Positions 11,501 through 22,617 of a DNA stretch of 64,000 nt are shown piece by piece. Made by a program: the position numbers and the translations under genes. Within the stretch, counting starts at the first letter, position 1. Each line of letters begins with the position of its first letter. Where the stretch lies: the NCBI GenBank assembly GCA_973895155.1, contig OZ316891.1:19220001-19284000 (forward strand). Direction: 5' to 3'. This DNA comes from Marsupella aquatica. Its lineage: Eukaryota; Marchantiophyta. Under the pieces are notes generated by a model, which saw only the letters and a program-made list of their open reading frames with translations, had not been told where the DNA came from and made no database searches.

Positions 11501-12633
11501 GATTGCTAAAATCCTTGTATGGATTAAAGCAGAGCCCAAGGCAGTGGAACAAGCGTTTTGATGAATTTTTGAAATCGCTTGGATTTTTGCGAAGCGTGTA
11601 CGATCCATGTGTTTACATCAGACGTGTGAACAACATAGGTTTTAAGTTTGTCATCCTTGTACTTTATGTGAATGACATGCTCATTGTAGCAAAGGATAGG
11701 GGCGAAGTTGATAAGCTTAAGGTCCAACTCAGTTCTGAGTTTAAGATGAAGGACTTGGGCACAGCCAAGAGGATCCTAGGCATGGAGATTGTCAGGGATG
11801 TGAACAAAGCCAAACTTTGGCTGACCCAAAAAAGATATGCAGAGAAGGTGCTCTCAAAATTCAACATGGTAGATGCTAAGGCTGTGAGTGTTCCTTTGGC
11901 AAGGCATTTCAATATTTCTGCAGCATTTTGTCCATCGGATGCAACAGAAAAAAGTTTGATATCCAAAGTTCCTTATGAAAGTGCTGTGGGCAGTTTAATG
12001 TATCTCATGGTATGCACCCGATCAGACATAGCTTATGCCGTTAGCAAGGTAAGCAGATACATGGCAAATCCAGGAAAAGTCCATTGGGAAGCAGTGAAAT
12101 GGATTTTGCGCTACATCAGAGGTTCCACTAAGAAGGGTTTATTGTTTGATGCAAGTTCAAACAATATGAAAGTGCTTCAAGGTTATGTGGATGCAGACTA
12201 CGCAGGTGATCTGGATAAGAGGAGATCAACAACTGGATATGTATTTACACTTGCTGGTGGATGCATTAGTTGGAAGTCTACTCTCCAAAAGTGTGTTGCA
12301 AAGTCTACTATGGATGCCGAGTATGTAGCGGCAGCAGAAGCAGCATCAGAGACCATTTGGTTGAAAAAGCTTGTCAAAGAGATGGGCTTATCACAAGATT
12401 CTGTGTATCTTCATTGTGATAGTCAAAGTGCAATTTACACTGCCAAGAATCAGGTGATGGATGACAGGGTAAAGCACATTGATGTCCGCTATCATTTCAT
12501 CCGATAGGCATTATCGAATGATGAATTTGAGCTTGTCAAGATTGATGGAAAGCTTAATCCAGCGGATGCTTTTACCAAAGTATTAGACTCCAATAGTTTT
12601 TCAAGGCATTGTAATTATTTACAAATATTGTAA
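8599..12633 (+). pseudogene. copia gag-pol polyprotein with four in-frame stops
   Basis: One uninterrupted reading frame apart from stops at 10681 (TAG), 10723 (TAG), 11473 (TAA) and 12505 (TAG); no frameshift. Order: gag (about residues 1-230), Arg/Ser-rich tract, zinc knuckle CWKCDKVGHMKKDY whose last Cys is Tyr (codon at 9430), protease motif WILDSACSYHM (usual Asp-Ser-Gly is Asp-Ser-Ala, Asp retained), integrase HHCC and DDE core (HSDVWGP, LRSDNGGEY, EQNGVAERLNR), RT (LLKSLYGLKQSPRQW; LYVNDMLIV) and RNase H (DADYAGD, STMDAEY). The RT signature YVDD reads YVND, replacing a catalytic Asp (codon at 11671). Enzymatically dead as written, although the RNA could be packaged by active relatives. 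Confidence 0.96.
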
Positions 12634-12812
12634 ATAGAGTTAACCAAGAAAATGTCTCTATATGAGTACTCCATCCGATGGCTTATCGGCTACGGCTTAG
12701 TTCTAGTTAACCCTTGCATTAGGGGGAGGGCCTTTTGGCCTTACTGTCTTGAACTTCCCGCGGAGGAACTTGTAAGGAAAAGACAATATTATGAACCCTC
12801 CCAAGACGTGAG
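12634..12812 (+). other. copia region between pol and polypurine tract
   Basis: Non-coding spacer between the pol stop and the polypurine tract. A short open frame here has no relatives I recognise. Confidence 0.6.
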
Positions 12813-12825
12813 TCAAGGGGGAGTT
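12813..12825 (+). other. copia polypurine tract
   Basis: TCAAGGGGGAGTT directly precedes the 3' LTR, the expected plus-strand primer of copia reverse transcription. Confidence 0.92.
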
Positions 12826-13151
12826 TGTAGAGGTTAACTCAGTCTTGGGTTGAACTATGGTTAGGATGTTAACTAGGGTTAGAGTAAACCCTAGTTGAAG
12901 AGATTGATCCTTATCTCTTCAACTTGTATGTGGTGTGAGAACACACACAAGAGAGTTCTCAAGAGAAAACACATGGATATAGCAAGAGATGAGAGCTTGA
13001 AGAGATGAGAGCTATGGTGATGCTTGAATACACACATAACCGTTAATAAAGCTTTGTATTCCCGTGGACGTAGCCAACCTTGAGGCGAACCACGTAACTA
13101 TTGAGCACGTGTATGTTTGGAGTGTTCTTCCTGATCTGATTTCTCCCCACA
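12826..13151 (+). repeat. copia 3' LTR (326 bp)
   Basis: Same length as the 5' LTR, with two base differences. It ends CCCCACA and is followed by the GGACG duplication. Confidence 0.96.
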
Positions 13152-13156
13152 GGACG

Positions 13157-13233
13157 GAGACTATATATAGAGATGCACCCATTCATACTATAGAGAGGAA
13201 TCTCATTATCATTTCCCGCATCATTCCTCAACA
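13157..13233 (+). repeat. outer element 5' LTR, second part
   Basis: Remaining 77 bp of the split 142-bp LTR, with a TATA-like actatatatagag near its start and ending CCTCAACA. Joined with 7037-7101 it aligns over its full length with 16447-16588. Confidence 0.92.
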
Positions 13234-16200
13234 CGTTATCAACACGACTCTAGACCAGCTGAGCTTGATCATGAATTTTTTTTAGGAATTTCCCTATGGC
13301 TATGATGAATGAATGTTCTCTTAAGGATTTCCAAGTTATGGAGGAGAATTAAATTGGGAGTGAGAAGGCTAGTAGTTTGAACCACCAAGAGAACATGAGT
13401 CACGTTGAAGCAACGACAGGATGTAGCATTGTGGTCGCGCCGAGAGCAAGCTTATGAAGGCTGTGATATGATCAAAAGAAATTTTGTTTTGAAGGGTGAT
13501 TCTGAAGATCGTGTGGGAAAGCAGTATTCAAGGCAATGATTTGAGTCAAGTGGAAAGCTATGGCTGAGGCAAGAGAGATCGAGTTCAGCCGCGTTGCTTC
13601 CTTCTACCCAACCAGGCTAGATCAACCTAAATCACTCGAGGCGATGAGTTGAAGCCGGGTGGATCAAGAGCAAATCAGGACCCGATCGGGATCATAAGAA
13701 AATTTTTCAAAACCCTAACCTCATAAGGGACGAACGCAGGCGCCTTCTCTTTCCCTGAATTTCACAATGTTTCTCAACCGCTGACAGTTTCTTGTTGGTC
13801 GATCTGCGAGCCATAAAGGATGAAAGGAAATGCCCATTACACACGATCGAGTGAAGTACAGGCATTACAAGAGCCCAAACATGGATGTTGAATTGGTCGT
13901 TTGCTGATTCAATGAAGATTCCAATAAGAGCCATTTGATACAGTCGTATCAAATTGGAGAAGATAGAAGCAAATGTCATGGAGGAAGAACATCTTGACTT
14001 TGGTTGTGAACGTACGGGAGATGGCATCCAGCAAAAGGAACGAATCATCATTGTGGGGTCTAGATCTGATATCATTTTCTGAATCCTAAATATGGAATGT
14101 TGTGCTTGTCCAAGAATGAGCCTGAGAATCTGATCGCAATCAAAGAATGAGCCAAAGCGACAAGTGAGATTTCAAGAGACACACATGAGTGACTTAAACA
14201 TGCAACATTCGATCTCAAAATCCTCGAGAAAAACTCGAACACCAGATAAGTGCAACCCTCATTAAATGCACAGTATAGTAAAGAGTTTCTGAAATACAAA
14301 TGCTTGGGTGCACTTATCCAAAGACAAGAGAATCCCATGTGTTTCAGTGCAAAATCTTCATTTTTGAAAAACTATCCATATATGCACATATTAACAAAGA
14401 AAATCTTGTTGACAACGGATGTTTTGCACTTATGGATAAACAAATGAAATGGAAAATGATAAGTGCACATTGCAAATTTACACAGCAATTTACATGGTTT
14501 ACACATGTAAACACATCAACTGGTTTAGGGAAATTACATGTCACTTGTTGAATTTGCATACATTAACATGCCTTACATGTGCAACACATGCTTTACATGC
14601 ATTTGATATATTTACATGTCATACCACCCTTACTTGACTTTGCACATTGGAAATAATGGTTTTATACCAAATACCTCTACTTTTCATTTACAAAGTGGTT
14701 ATTACACCCATTTCAATCATAAATGGTTTTTACACCATTTTACACCCCTAGTTTACACCATCAGGGGGAGTAAACTTTGGTCCATACACTTTTGTGTGTA
14801 AATTGACCATTTACAACTTTTACACCAATTGACATGGGTTTACACCCATTTACACCCTACATTAGGGCAATATCTTACTTAAGGGTCTTATCCTCATGAC
14901 CTTTACACCATAAACAACTCAAATGAGAGCTTTTATAGCCATTGTTCGGTGGGATGATAGTTTTTTAAGTATGGAATTAATACCATACCTTTAACCATGC
15001 TCTATGACCTAGTTTTTGAGGTATTTTGGTAAGGTATAGATTTTCTGAGATCCAATGATCGATGGCAGATATGTTTCTCACGAAAGATCCAGAATAATCT
15101 AAGGTACACTACTTCAGGTTAGTTCCATGACCTTAGTTTCCGGCCATATCCAAAAGCGGATAATCAATAACTCTTTAGGGGTTTAACTGTGAATATTTAG
15201 AAACCCAAAGTAAACTCAAATCAGAATGAGTAATGAAGGGTTAATATGGGCAAACCCCATAACTTTGTCTGGTCCAATTTAATTATAGCTTTCAACTATA
15301 ATATATGCATAAACTATAAAATGCATATTTAGGGGGAGAAAGTTTATTTTCTCAAACCCCAATCACACTTGATTTACCCACTACGAGTACATTTTGGTAC
15401 TTGGTCATTAAGTGGGATCTTTTGACTATCACTAGCTCTAAACTATTTTTATGCGAAGTTGTTTGACGTTTATGAATATCACTTTACCTCCGCAAGATAG
15501 CGAATCATTTTGAGCTAGCATTTCTCTGTGCTATGACACAATGGACGTTCAACTGAATGTTTGGATTCCACAGGGTTATTTATGAAGTTATATTGACTTG
15601 ACACTTTTTGTCAAAATATGAGAACTGCATACGTGCAGGGCAGACGTGCCATATTATACACACCCGCTGGTGTTGTGAATGCACACCCTTTGGTGCTGCA
15701 GATTATTTTTCATATAAAAACTATTTGATACTACATGTTTTTGAAATCTAAGATTGAGAGATTTCTTTGTGTGTCGACTACACACACTTGCGAATTGTGC
15801 ATTTTGCACAAGAACCCTCTATTTAAGAATCTAATTAGGAGTCCTTGAACTCTAAGGGAGAGTTTCGATATTTGAGTTTTATGAGAATAATATATTCCTT
15901 GAAACCTTGTTTTGAAGGGGAGATCATATTTTTCGGACTTTTTACATCCCATACTTTACGCACTCAGTTGCACGAGATGACATTATTTATTATTATACTT
16001 TACACTTTGCACAGATGAACCATAGACAAATGATTTTATGATAATAACTTAATTACTAATCATTTTTTCATATATGTTTTAATTTATATTTGATGCGAGG
16101 ATGTATGTGTGGATGTATGCGCGATGGTGAGCGATTTGGAGACATGTCGCGTTGTTGTTGAGTCGTTGAGCATACGACAACTTGGTCATTTTGACGGAGT

Positions 16201-16446
16201 GGAGTTGTTACTATTAACTCCACATACCACCGGATTCACTTGAAGACCGATAGGCTGTACTCTTTTTCCTTTAGAGCCAAGATTTTTTTTCTCTGTTACT
16301 CTGATAGAGTTTTTTAGAGCTGTTAAAGGTTTTAACGAGGCAGTACCTTCCTCATTTGTACTCAAATCATGCCATGTTTATAAGCATGATAATCTAGTTA
16401 GAAGACTTTTTGTCTACATAATTATCACTATATAGTCAAGGGGGAG
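13234..16446 (+). other. interior of the outer LTR element, no coding region
   Basis: About 3.2 kb with stops in all frames and no gag, integrase, RT or RNase H motif. Right after the LTR comes cgttatcaacacgac, which may be a non-standard primer site; I cannot assign the tRNA. Three aggggga(g) phrases occur (about 14763, 15331, 16440), the last being the true polypurine tract. The others may be relics of copies that once carried pol, where such purine runs are common. Confidence 0.6.
14440..14870. repeat. TTACA-rich motif array inside the outer element
   Basis: A dense series of tttacatg, ttacatgc, tttacacc and acacccattt phrases, more than twenty TTACA pentamers in about 430 bp, irregularly spaced. 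It is not a simple tandem repeat. It ends near the internal purine run at 14763 and the following tttacaccc cluster. Confidence 0.6.
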
Positions 16447-16588
16447 TGTTATACCCTAACTAGACTCCATGGTTATCTTAACCATAGTTACCGTATAGGA
16501 TAACTCGGACGGAGACTATATATAGAGATGCACCCATTCATTCTATAGAGAGGAATCTCATTATCATTTCCCGCATCATTCTTCAACA
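16447..16588 (+). repeat. outer element 3' LTR (142 bp)
   Basis: Starts TGTTATACCC directly after tcaagggggag and ends TTCTTCAACA. Followed by the GTGTA target duplication. It differs from the split 5' LTR at five sites, four of them C/T changes. Confidence 0.93.
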
Positions 16589-17176
16589 GTGTAAATATAA
16601 TAGAAAATTGTTACTGAATAAATTGTTCGGTGCCATTGATTGTCACCATATATCAGTAATGATCGAATCATTCCTGGCTACCATAGTGTTGGGCACCCTG
16701 CAACTAATTTATGCTATTCAATTGTTTAGTAGGTTTTCAAAATCAAATACCAAAGTCCAACCAAACAAATTACATCAGTGGTTTTATTCCATCACTAGCC
16801 TAACCTTGCTAGATAGATGGTGTGCACTATCTGTTCCCCCATCTTCTTCTCAACATGCCTCTGACCTTTAGTATATCAAATTATAATACATATATTTATA
16901 TATAAAATATATGTAAATGTATATAAAGTAAATACATACTATGATTCCCCGATCGAAGTCTACCCTTCATGATTTTTTCTAGACATGAGTGAAACCTTTT
17001 TTTCCCCTTTCTAAAGACTGCTCACCGATAGAAAGCTATTGCTAAAAGCCACACAAGAAACGAGAAAAAAGGCGTCATTGCGCAGTCACTGAGCGCAACA
17101 CGTGAATTAAAATTTGCATTCCCGAAAGAGAAAAAAATCCCCTATAACTTTTAACAGGGGGGGGGGGGAACGATCG
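16589..17176. other. intergenic / upstream of glycosyltransferase-like gene
   Basis: No gene recognised. AT-rich until about 17000. A run of 12 G residues lies at 17157-17168, just upstream of the probable TATA box. Confidence 0.5.
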
Positions 17177-17183
17177 TATAAAA
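17177..17183 (+). promoter_or_regulatory. probable TATA box
   Basis: TATAAAA lies upstream of an unassigned leader that ends in a good donor (GTAAGTAAG at 17405). That donor pairs in position with the acceptor just before the ATG at 18419, so I assign this box to the glycosyltransferase-like gene. Transcript data are missing. Confidence 0.45.
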
Positions 17184-18112
17184 CCCGGTGTGATATTGCT
17201 TTACCGCTCTTTTCGCTGTTCACACTGTTCGCAATAGTACAGCCTTTGAGCTCCCGCAGAAGGGGTCGCTTGTGGCCGGGCAGACACGGCCTGGGGAGGG
17301 GCTTCACTCTCAGCAACAAAATGCGGTCGAGAAGTAGTCACACATTGCGATTGAAGCTCGGGCCCTCCTCGATTGACTGAAGGAGAAGTTGGCGTTGAAG
17401 GAAAGTAAGTAAGTTTGCTGTCGATTCCTGTAGCGATGGACGTGTTTGCATGGTGGGAGTGGCTTTTTGGCTAGTGGATTGCTTCTTGTTCCGGTGTCAT
17501 CTGGGGACTTGTTTACTCTTCTCTTTGCGGTTGGGGACTTGTACAGTACTCCTCTGACTGGAAGAGAGCTGCTCCAATTTTGGGCAGTCATGTGATTGGA
17601 CGCCTTTGGCAGCACTGCCATCACTGATCGTCAGGGCCCAGTGATCCAGTTGCTGGTCGGTCGATGACGCGATGAAATCTCACCCTGCCATTGTGGAATA
17701 TCGGGAAGCGAATGTGAGTATCGTCTTCGAGGATCGTTGAGAATGGTTGGGGCCCCATTACACGCAACAGGGTGAAGAGGTCGTGTACAGACGTACGATG
17801 TGACAGGGTGGTGTGATGTTTATTGCTGGCTCTCGTAGGAGCATCGATACTTGATGTCTCCGTTAGGGCGTGAAACTTTAATGTCACGTCGATCAGTTGT
17901 CGCTCTCGTTGAGCATCGATTCAATGCTCATCGACAGACTTCTCGTAGGGCGGGACTCCTTGGTGCCACAGTTGGAGCTTCAGGATTGAACCAGCTCTAG
18001 TCAATAGTCCGATATTGAGTGCTCGTCTCTGAAACGGAGGAGCGACGTTTTGTTGCTGTATTGGTTGGTAGCTCTTTCGACTACTTGAACTGATCCGATC
18101 TACTTCATTTTG

Positions 18113-18182
18113 CTTCCGGACAAAGTAGTTGCGCGTTTGTTGGAGATGTTCCACTTCCGGACAAAGTAGTTCCACATTTGTC
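18113..18182. repeat. short tandem duplication in the probable 5'UTR intron
   Basis: cttccggacaaagtagtt occurs at 18113 and 18154, each followed by a cgcgtttgt- or cacatttgt-like phrase. Confidence 0.8.
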
Positions 18183-18418
18183 GTGCAAGTTCTAACGCTC
18201 CTATTGTACGTACTTTTGTGTCCAGGCGACGCGGAAAGCGCAAGCACATGAGTGATGTCCACATCTTGGTCTGGCTCCATTCTCCGCGGAGTCTGCTAGA
18301 TCATCCTTAGAAAAGTAGAGAAATGAAGCTTCATGCAGGAGTAAAACTTCCGGTGGTTCGTCTGGATTCCAAATGTCGGAGGTTGAAGAAGCTGGAGTGC
18401 GATTTGCCAGCTTTGCAG

Positions 18419-20089
18419 ATGGGGAAGACTCGTTGCACTCTGATTTCGGCACTGTGCAGCTCTTTCCCCAGGGCATCCGCTAAGACTTACTTAGTAAGCT
18501 GCACGGCTTGCATGGTCTTGGTTTTTGGGCTCGTCGCATTGCTACAGGTAGGCTCATTTGTTCCAGGAGGGATTGTTTCGCCACGGGCGACTATCCTCGC
18601 GGTCAAGCTTCAATTTCTGATAGGGCGAGAGTGGCGGCACATTACGGGCTTTCACACCTCTAATTACACATACGAAGGTTATGTTCCTTCATATGCTGCA
18701 GATTCATCTGAATGCTTAGCTTCGGAATCTTCCGCATTAGCAAATCTGATTCCTCCGAGTACCATAGAGAGCTCCCCAGTGGCCGAGCTTGATTACGATG
18801 TCTGCCTGTCGATTTCCATCGGAGACGATGGAGATCTACCAAATGACAAGGCTCTTCCATATCCGCTCGTGTCACGCCTGACTGATGCGCTCAAGGAAGA
18901 AGCAGTATTGTCCAGGAAGTACGGGGGAAAGGATCCTTCTGAGGACGTGCAGGTGTTGATCGGAGTGGATTTTGGATCCATTGTCTGTGCGATCGTCCGG
19001 GACACCTTCGCCGAGTTGCCAGGTGTGAATGCACAATGCAGGGCATTCTCCGAGCTCGAGGAGGGAACGAAATGCGGAAAGCTCGTGGCCGGATCCAGCA
19101 AGCGCTTCGTGCTTCAGGTACCGGAACAATGGGGCGAGGCAGTGGAATGGCAGAGCCGACGATTGGTAGATCTCGACTGTGTGGATCCCTCGCATCAACC
19201 GCCTGTTCTTCCAGAGAAGGATTGGCAGCCTACCATCGTGACAGGATTCAGTAGCAACCACATGACCGTTGGCCTCCTGCTGCTGCGGTCCATCGGGAAA
19301 GCTGTCAGGGATAGTGATGGATCGTTTAATGTCTCCGTTGTCGTCTGGGCAATGGAGGTATTCGACTCTGTGCACCAAGAGCTGCTGGACTGTGTCATGG
19401 ACGAGCTGATTCATGAGTACCGCGTGAAAGCTGAGGTGAGGCTGTTCGACTGGTCTGCTTACCCTTCATGGATGCGCATCAACCAAAATCTAGGCTACTT
19501 TGGAGGAACGGGGGAGTACGCATGGAAGGCGGTCATGGTCCATACTGTTCTTCGCGAGAGGGGCATTGTGATCTGGGGCGATGCCGGAGATCGGTTCCAC
19601 GACACGGAGTCGCTCATCGAGACCCTTAAAGTTTTGAACTCCACTGGTTTCGTCTCCCGGACCTCGCACGGCTACGTTTACACCCGTACTCACCCTCTGG
19701 TTTTGAAATACTTCAGAGCGAACATCCCTGAAATTTGGGATAGGGAGAACTGCGAAGCTGCGTTGGTCGGATTCACACTGAAAAAGTACACGGAACTTGC
19801 TCGGCCTTGGTATGATTGTTCGATCACTAGACAGTGCATCGCTCCTGACGGATCCGACAGGAGTAATCACCGTCAAGATCAGGCTGCCCTGACTATGCTC
19901 TCCATTTTGTCCAAGAGCCCATGCACTGGCGCCCATCCTAATTTCAGCCATCATGCAGACGACGATCCGACATTGAAGGACATATCGGGTACTTACCTCA
20001 CGAAATGTTATGTTGACCCTCTCATTTTGAGTAACCAAGGGACCGTGAAACCTCCCCCTGCTAATCGGCCTCATGGAATTATCAATTAA
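18419..20089 (+). CDS. type II membrane glycosyltransferase-like protein (DUF1647-like)
   Basis: The frame opens at an ATG at 18323 (588 aa), but I favour the ATG at 18419 (556 aa), which follows a good acceptor (gccagctttgcag) that would end an intron starting at 17405. A short N-terminus and one membrane segment (about residues 25-47, from KTYLVSCTACMVLVFG) give type II Golgi topology. The lumenal part resembles the DUF1647 group, which has a nucleotide-sugar transferase look: VWAMEVFDSVH, then WGDAGDRF (aa 386-393) where relatives have WxDSSxRF, and the terminal signature RPWYDCSITRQCIAP...HRQDQAAL (aa 462-490). Conserved Cys residues suit a lumenal domain. No catalytic activity is known to me, so substrate is not proposed. 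The coding region has no intron. The second half is clearly better conserved in style than the first. Confidence 0.75.
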   Translation: MGKTRCTLISALCSSFPRASAKTYLVSCTACMVLVFGLVALLQVGSFVPGGIVSPRATILAVKLQFLIGREWRHITGFHTSNYTYEGYVPSYAADSSECLASESSALANLIPPSTIESSPVAELDYDVCLSISIGDDGDLPNDKALPYPLVSRLTDALKEEAVLSRKYGGKDPSEDVQVLIGVDFGSIVCAIVRDTFAELPGVNAQCRAFSELEEGTKCGKLVAGSSKRFVLQVPEQWGEAVEWQSRRLVDLDCVDPSHQPPVLPEKDWQPTIVTGFSSNHMTVGLLLLRSIGKAVRDSDGSFNVSVVVWAMEVFDSVHQELLDCVMDELIHEYRVKAEVRLFDWSAYPSWMRINQNLGYFGGTGEYAWKAVMVHTVLRERGIVIWGDAGDRFHDTESLIETLKVLNSTGFVSRTSHGYVYTRTHPLVLKYFRANIPEIWDRENCEAALVGFTLKKYTELARPWYDCSITRQCIAPDGSDRSNHRQDQAALTMLSILSKSPCTGAHPNFSHHADDDPTLKDISGTYLTKCYVDPLILSNQGTVKPPPANRPHGIIN

Positions 20090-22148
20090 GCAGATGGATA
20101 TAAAGTTAGGGATCTAGCCAGGGAAACAGAAGTGACATGATGAGAGTTTGCAGCGGAGTGCTGGCTATGGCGGTGCTCTGTAATTCCTCCTGAACCCTAT
20201 TCTTCCTTTGGAACGATCTTTGGTGGCAATGCCAGGCTTCCATTGCTTCATTTAGTAAATGCAATGCAAGTCATCCCGGCACAGAAGATGTCCGTGGACT
20301 GCCCGTTTATCTCCCAGTGGAGATCTGTGATGTTCTCAATCGTGGAAGGCTTTTACTAATCACGAGAGGAAAACTTGACGAGTCACATGATAACCGAGCT
20401 CAAGCAGTCTTTGGCAGTCCCTTATTTTCATACCGGGCAGCCTTTCGGCGATGAAAGCTGGGCAAGGTTGCTTAAGGATGAGACGGGCAATCTAGCGAGA
20501 TGAGAATTTAATTAGACAGCCTCCGTCGGGGCAATGCTCGTCCCTCTCGTGGTACCATGAAGAGGGCAGCGGGCGGGACCGACCTGGCATGGAGAGTTGT
20601 CGTCTGAGACACGTGATGGGTGCGAAGGCAACTTATCACGCGCTCGGGATATTCCAGGTGTGAGCAATCGTGCTGAAGATTTGGGCCGCCTTTAGTTCAC
20701 GAAGTCTGGGGAGACTGCCTCCTGGGTACGGACAGTCGGACAGACAGACGGTATTACGATCAGACAGAAGGTACTACTGTAGAGCTTTCGCTGAGCTCAG
20801 GGATTCTTTTCTTGCTTCGGTCTATTTTTCCAGCTTTCCGGAAGCAGTATGTAACGGCATTTTGTCACCATGATTAGGTTATAGATTAGATTAGATACAG
20901 GCGACAAAAATCGATTCCCGTTGTATTTTATCAGGTTGATGATCAACAGGGCCATGAAACATACGAGTCTTTTAGCTTAGGAACGAGGTTTGAAGTAATT
21001 GAGTGAGCTTCGACTGCTGTTGTATAATTTAACACTCAATGGCCTTTAGTGAAGTCATCCGCAAGGCCGCTCGTCCTCTAGACGCACCCGGGCCAGCAAA
21101 TATAAGCTCGGTGGTTTGTCGTCATCAGCCAATTCTTTGACAAGATTGTATATAGAAAATTGTTCATCTGGCATGATTGTGGATTGTGCTCAGATGCCGG
21201 GTTTCGATTTATGCAAGTCCATATCCACTTAGGCAACGGGTTGGACATTTTTGACAGAGATGGTGTTTCGTGATTCACTGAAATTTAATCAATTCAGCTT
21301 AACTTCGTATTTCTAGAATGAGAGTCGTTTATTTCTCTCCTTCCCTCGTGGCAAAATGACAATGTCTTCCCGATTTACTGCAATGCTTATCTGATCACCT
21401 CGCAAAGTATCTGCATTTCCAACGCAAAACGCCGAACTGGGAGTTGAGTATGGAAAACAACTTCCTCAATATCCGAGTCTATTTGTTTTGATGTCCTTGA
21501 GACGCAGCTGTATTTTCAACGCAGCGATAAGCACTGGAAGTTCTGGGCCTTCTGCCAGATGAAAAGAATGGAGCCACATTTTCTCGATGTCTTTTTCTCG
21601 TTGTCTTCAAAGTATGAGCGCAGAAATTGTCCCTCATCTGACCTTCTCTCGTCTGACGAGCTACTTTTTCTCTCACTCTGGTGGCTTACAGCCTAACACA
21701 ATCATGTGACCTCTCGTCCGCAGAGCTACTTTTATTCTCGCCCTTTGTTGTTGGCAAACACAATCATGAAGAAGTTCAACTTGAGCTGGGAAGGCAGACT
21801 GGACTTCTGTTCTGTACATGAGTGGGTGCTCCAGGACTAGAATGAGGTTCCTGCAACTTACATCTCTGTAGTCAGAAAGGAAAGGATAATGGTTGCCTGG
21901 TCTTGGGTTACTAGCCTGTAATCCGGTGACCAGAAAGAGGAGAACTTTAGGGTGAGCTTTTCTGAGCTTTCTTGGAGTGGGGTTCAGGCTAGAACCCCCT
22001 GCCAAGATCTCCATTATAGTAGTAACTTATTGTTTGGGAAAGGGTTACATCTCTTGGATAACATGTACTTCCAACAATGGTTACACACCAGGAAACTAAA
22101 CCAACCAACAAGAGGGATCACGTTAGTGCTCCATTGATCATGGTTGTG
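20090..22148. other. intergenic, nothing recognised
   Basis: Presumably starts with the 3'UTR of the preceding gene. Short frames on both strands show no domain. Confidence 0.5.
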
Positions 22149-22308
22149 GAGCCTACTACTACTATACTCTACTACTATACTCTAAAATTAATGTAGACTG
22201 ACGACAGAGAGACTACTTCGTCATATGCTGTATTCCCAAGATAGAGCCTACCACTGCTATACTCTAAAACTAGTGTAGACTGCCCGACAGGGACTACTTT
22301 TTGTCATA
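22149..22308. repeat. diverged tandem duplication
   Basis: A unit of about 70-95 bp starting gagcctac and containing ctatactctaaaa, gtagactg and gactact(t) phrases occurs at 22149 and 22243. The first copy has an extra tactactatactc expansion. Confidence 0.75.
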
Positions 22309-22617
22309 TACTACCCCCGTCTTGCACTGTCCTTCCAAACCATATATCACCTTGCCAAAACGACACTAAGAGACTAACCCCAAACTGGAAGACATGATAC
22401 CAAAGGTTAAAGAACTCAATAAGGGGAGGAAGTGAAAGACCCAAAGAAAACCATAGATATAAACAATGGTCCCTATAGGATTTCAAGAAGTTGAAAGGAC
22501 GCCCATAAGACTTTCATATCTGGGTTATGGCCAGCTTGAACGGGCACGAAGGCTACCGTATTCAGTGAAAGCTGAGCCTCTGAAATTGATGCTTCACGGG
22601 CAAGCCAGTCCGTGTGT

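Larger units (their letters stand above)
7102..13151 (+). mobile_element. young Ty1/copia retrotransposon, nested, coding region broken
   Basis: A complete 6050-bp element: two 326-bp LTRs, a tRNA-iMet primer site, a leader, one gag-pol frame in copia order (gag, protease, integrase, RT, RNase H), and a polypurine tract. The target-site duplication is GGACG (7097-7101 and 13152-13156). The LTRs differ at only two positions, so insertion is recent. The gag-pol frame nevertheless contains four nonsense codons and several active-site substitutions, so this copy cannot make a normal polyprotein. Confidence 0.96.
7037..16588 (+). mobile_element. older short-LTR retrotransposon (non-autonomous), interrupted by a copia insertion
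   Basis: Two copies of a 142-bp LTR (TGTTATACCC...CTTCAACA) bound the element. The left LTR is split at 7037-7101 and 13157-13233 by the inner copia element; the right LTR is at 16447-16588. The element is flanked by a perfect 5-bp target-site duplication, GTGTA (7032-7036 and 16589-16593). A polypurine tract lies directly before the right LTR. The LTRs differ at 5 of 142 sites, so this insertion is older than the inner one. Its own interior (13234-16446, about 3.2 kb) contains no recognisable gag or pol frame, which points to a non-autonomous element mobilised by a copia relative. Confidence 0.9.

Noticed and set aside
17157-17168. Run of 12 G residues as a G-quadruplex
   Set aside because: A single homopolymer without separated G-tracts; more likely slippage or an assembly-length artefact.
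19490-20074. 194-codon minus-strand open frame
   Set aside because: Antisense to the conserved end of the glycosyltransferase-like gene, which has the recognisable motifs.
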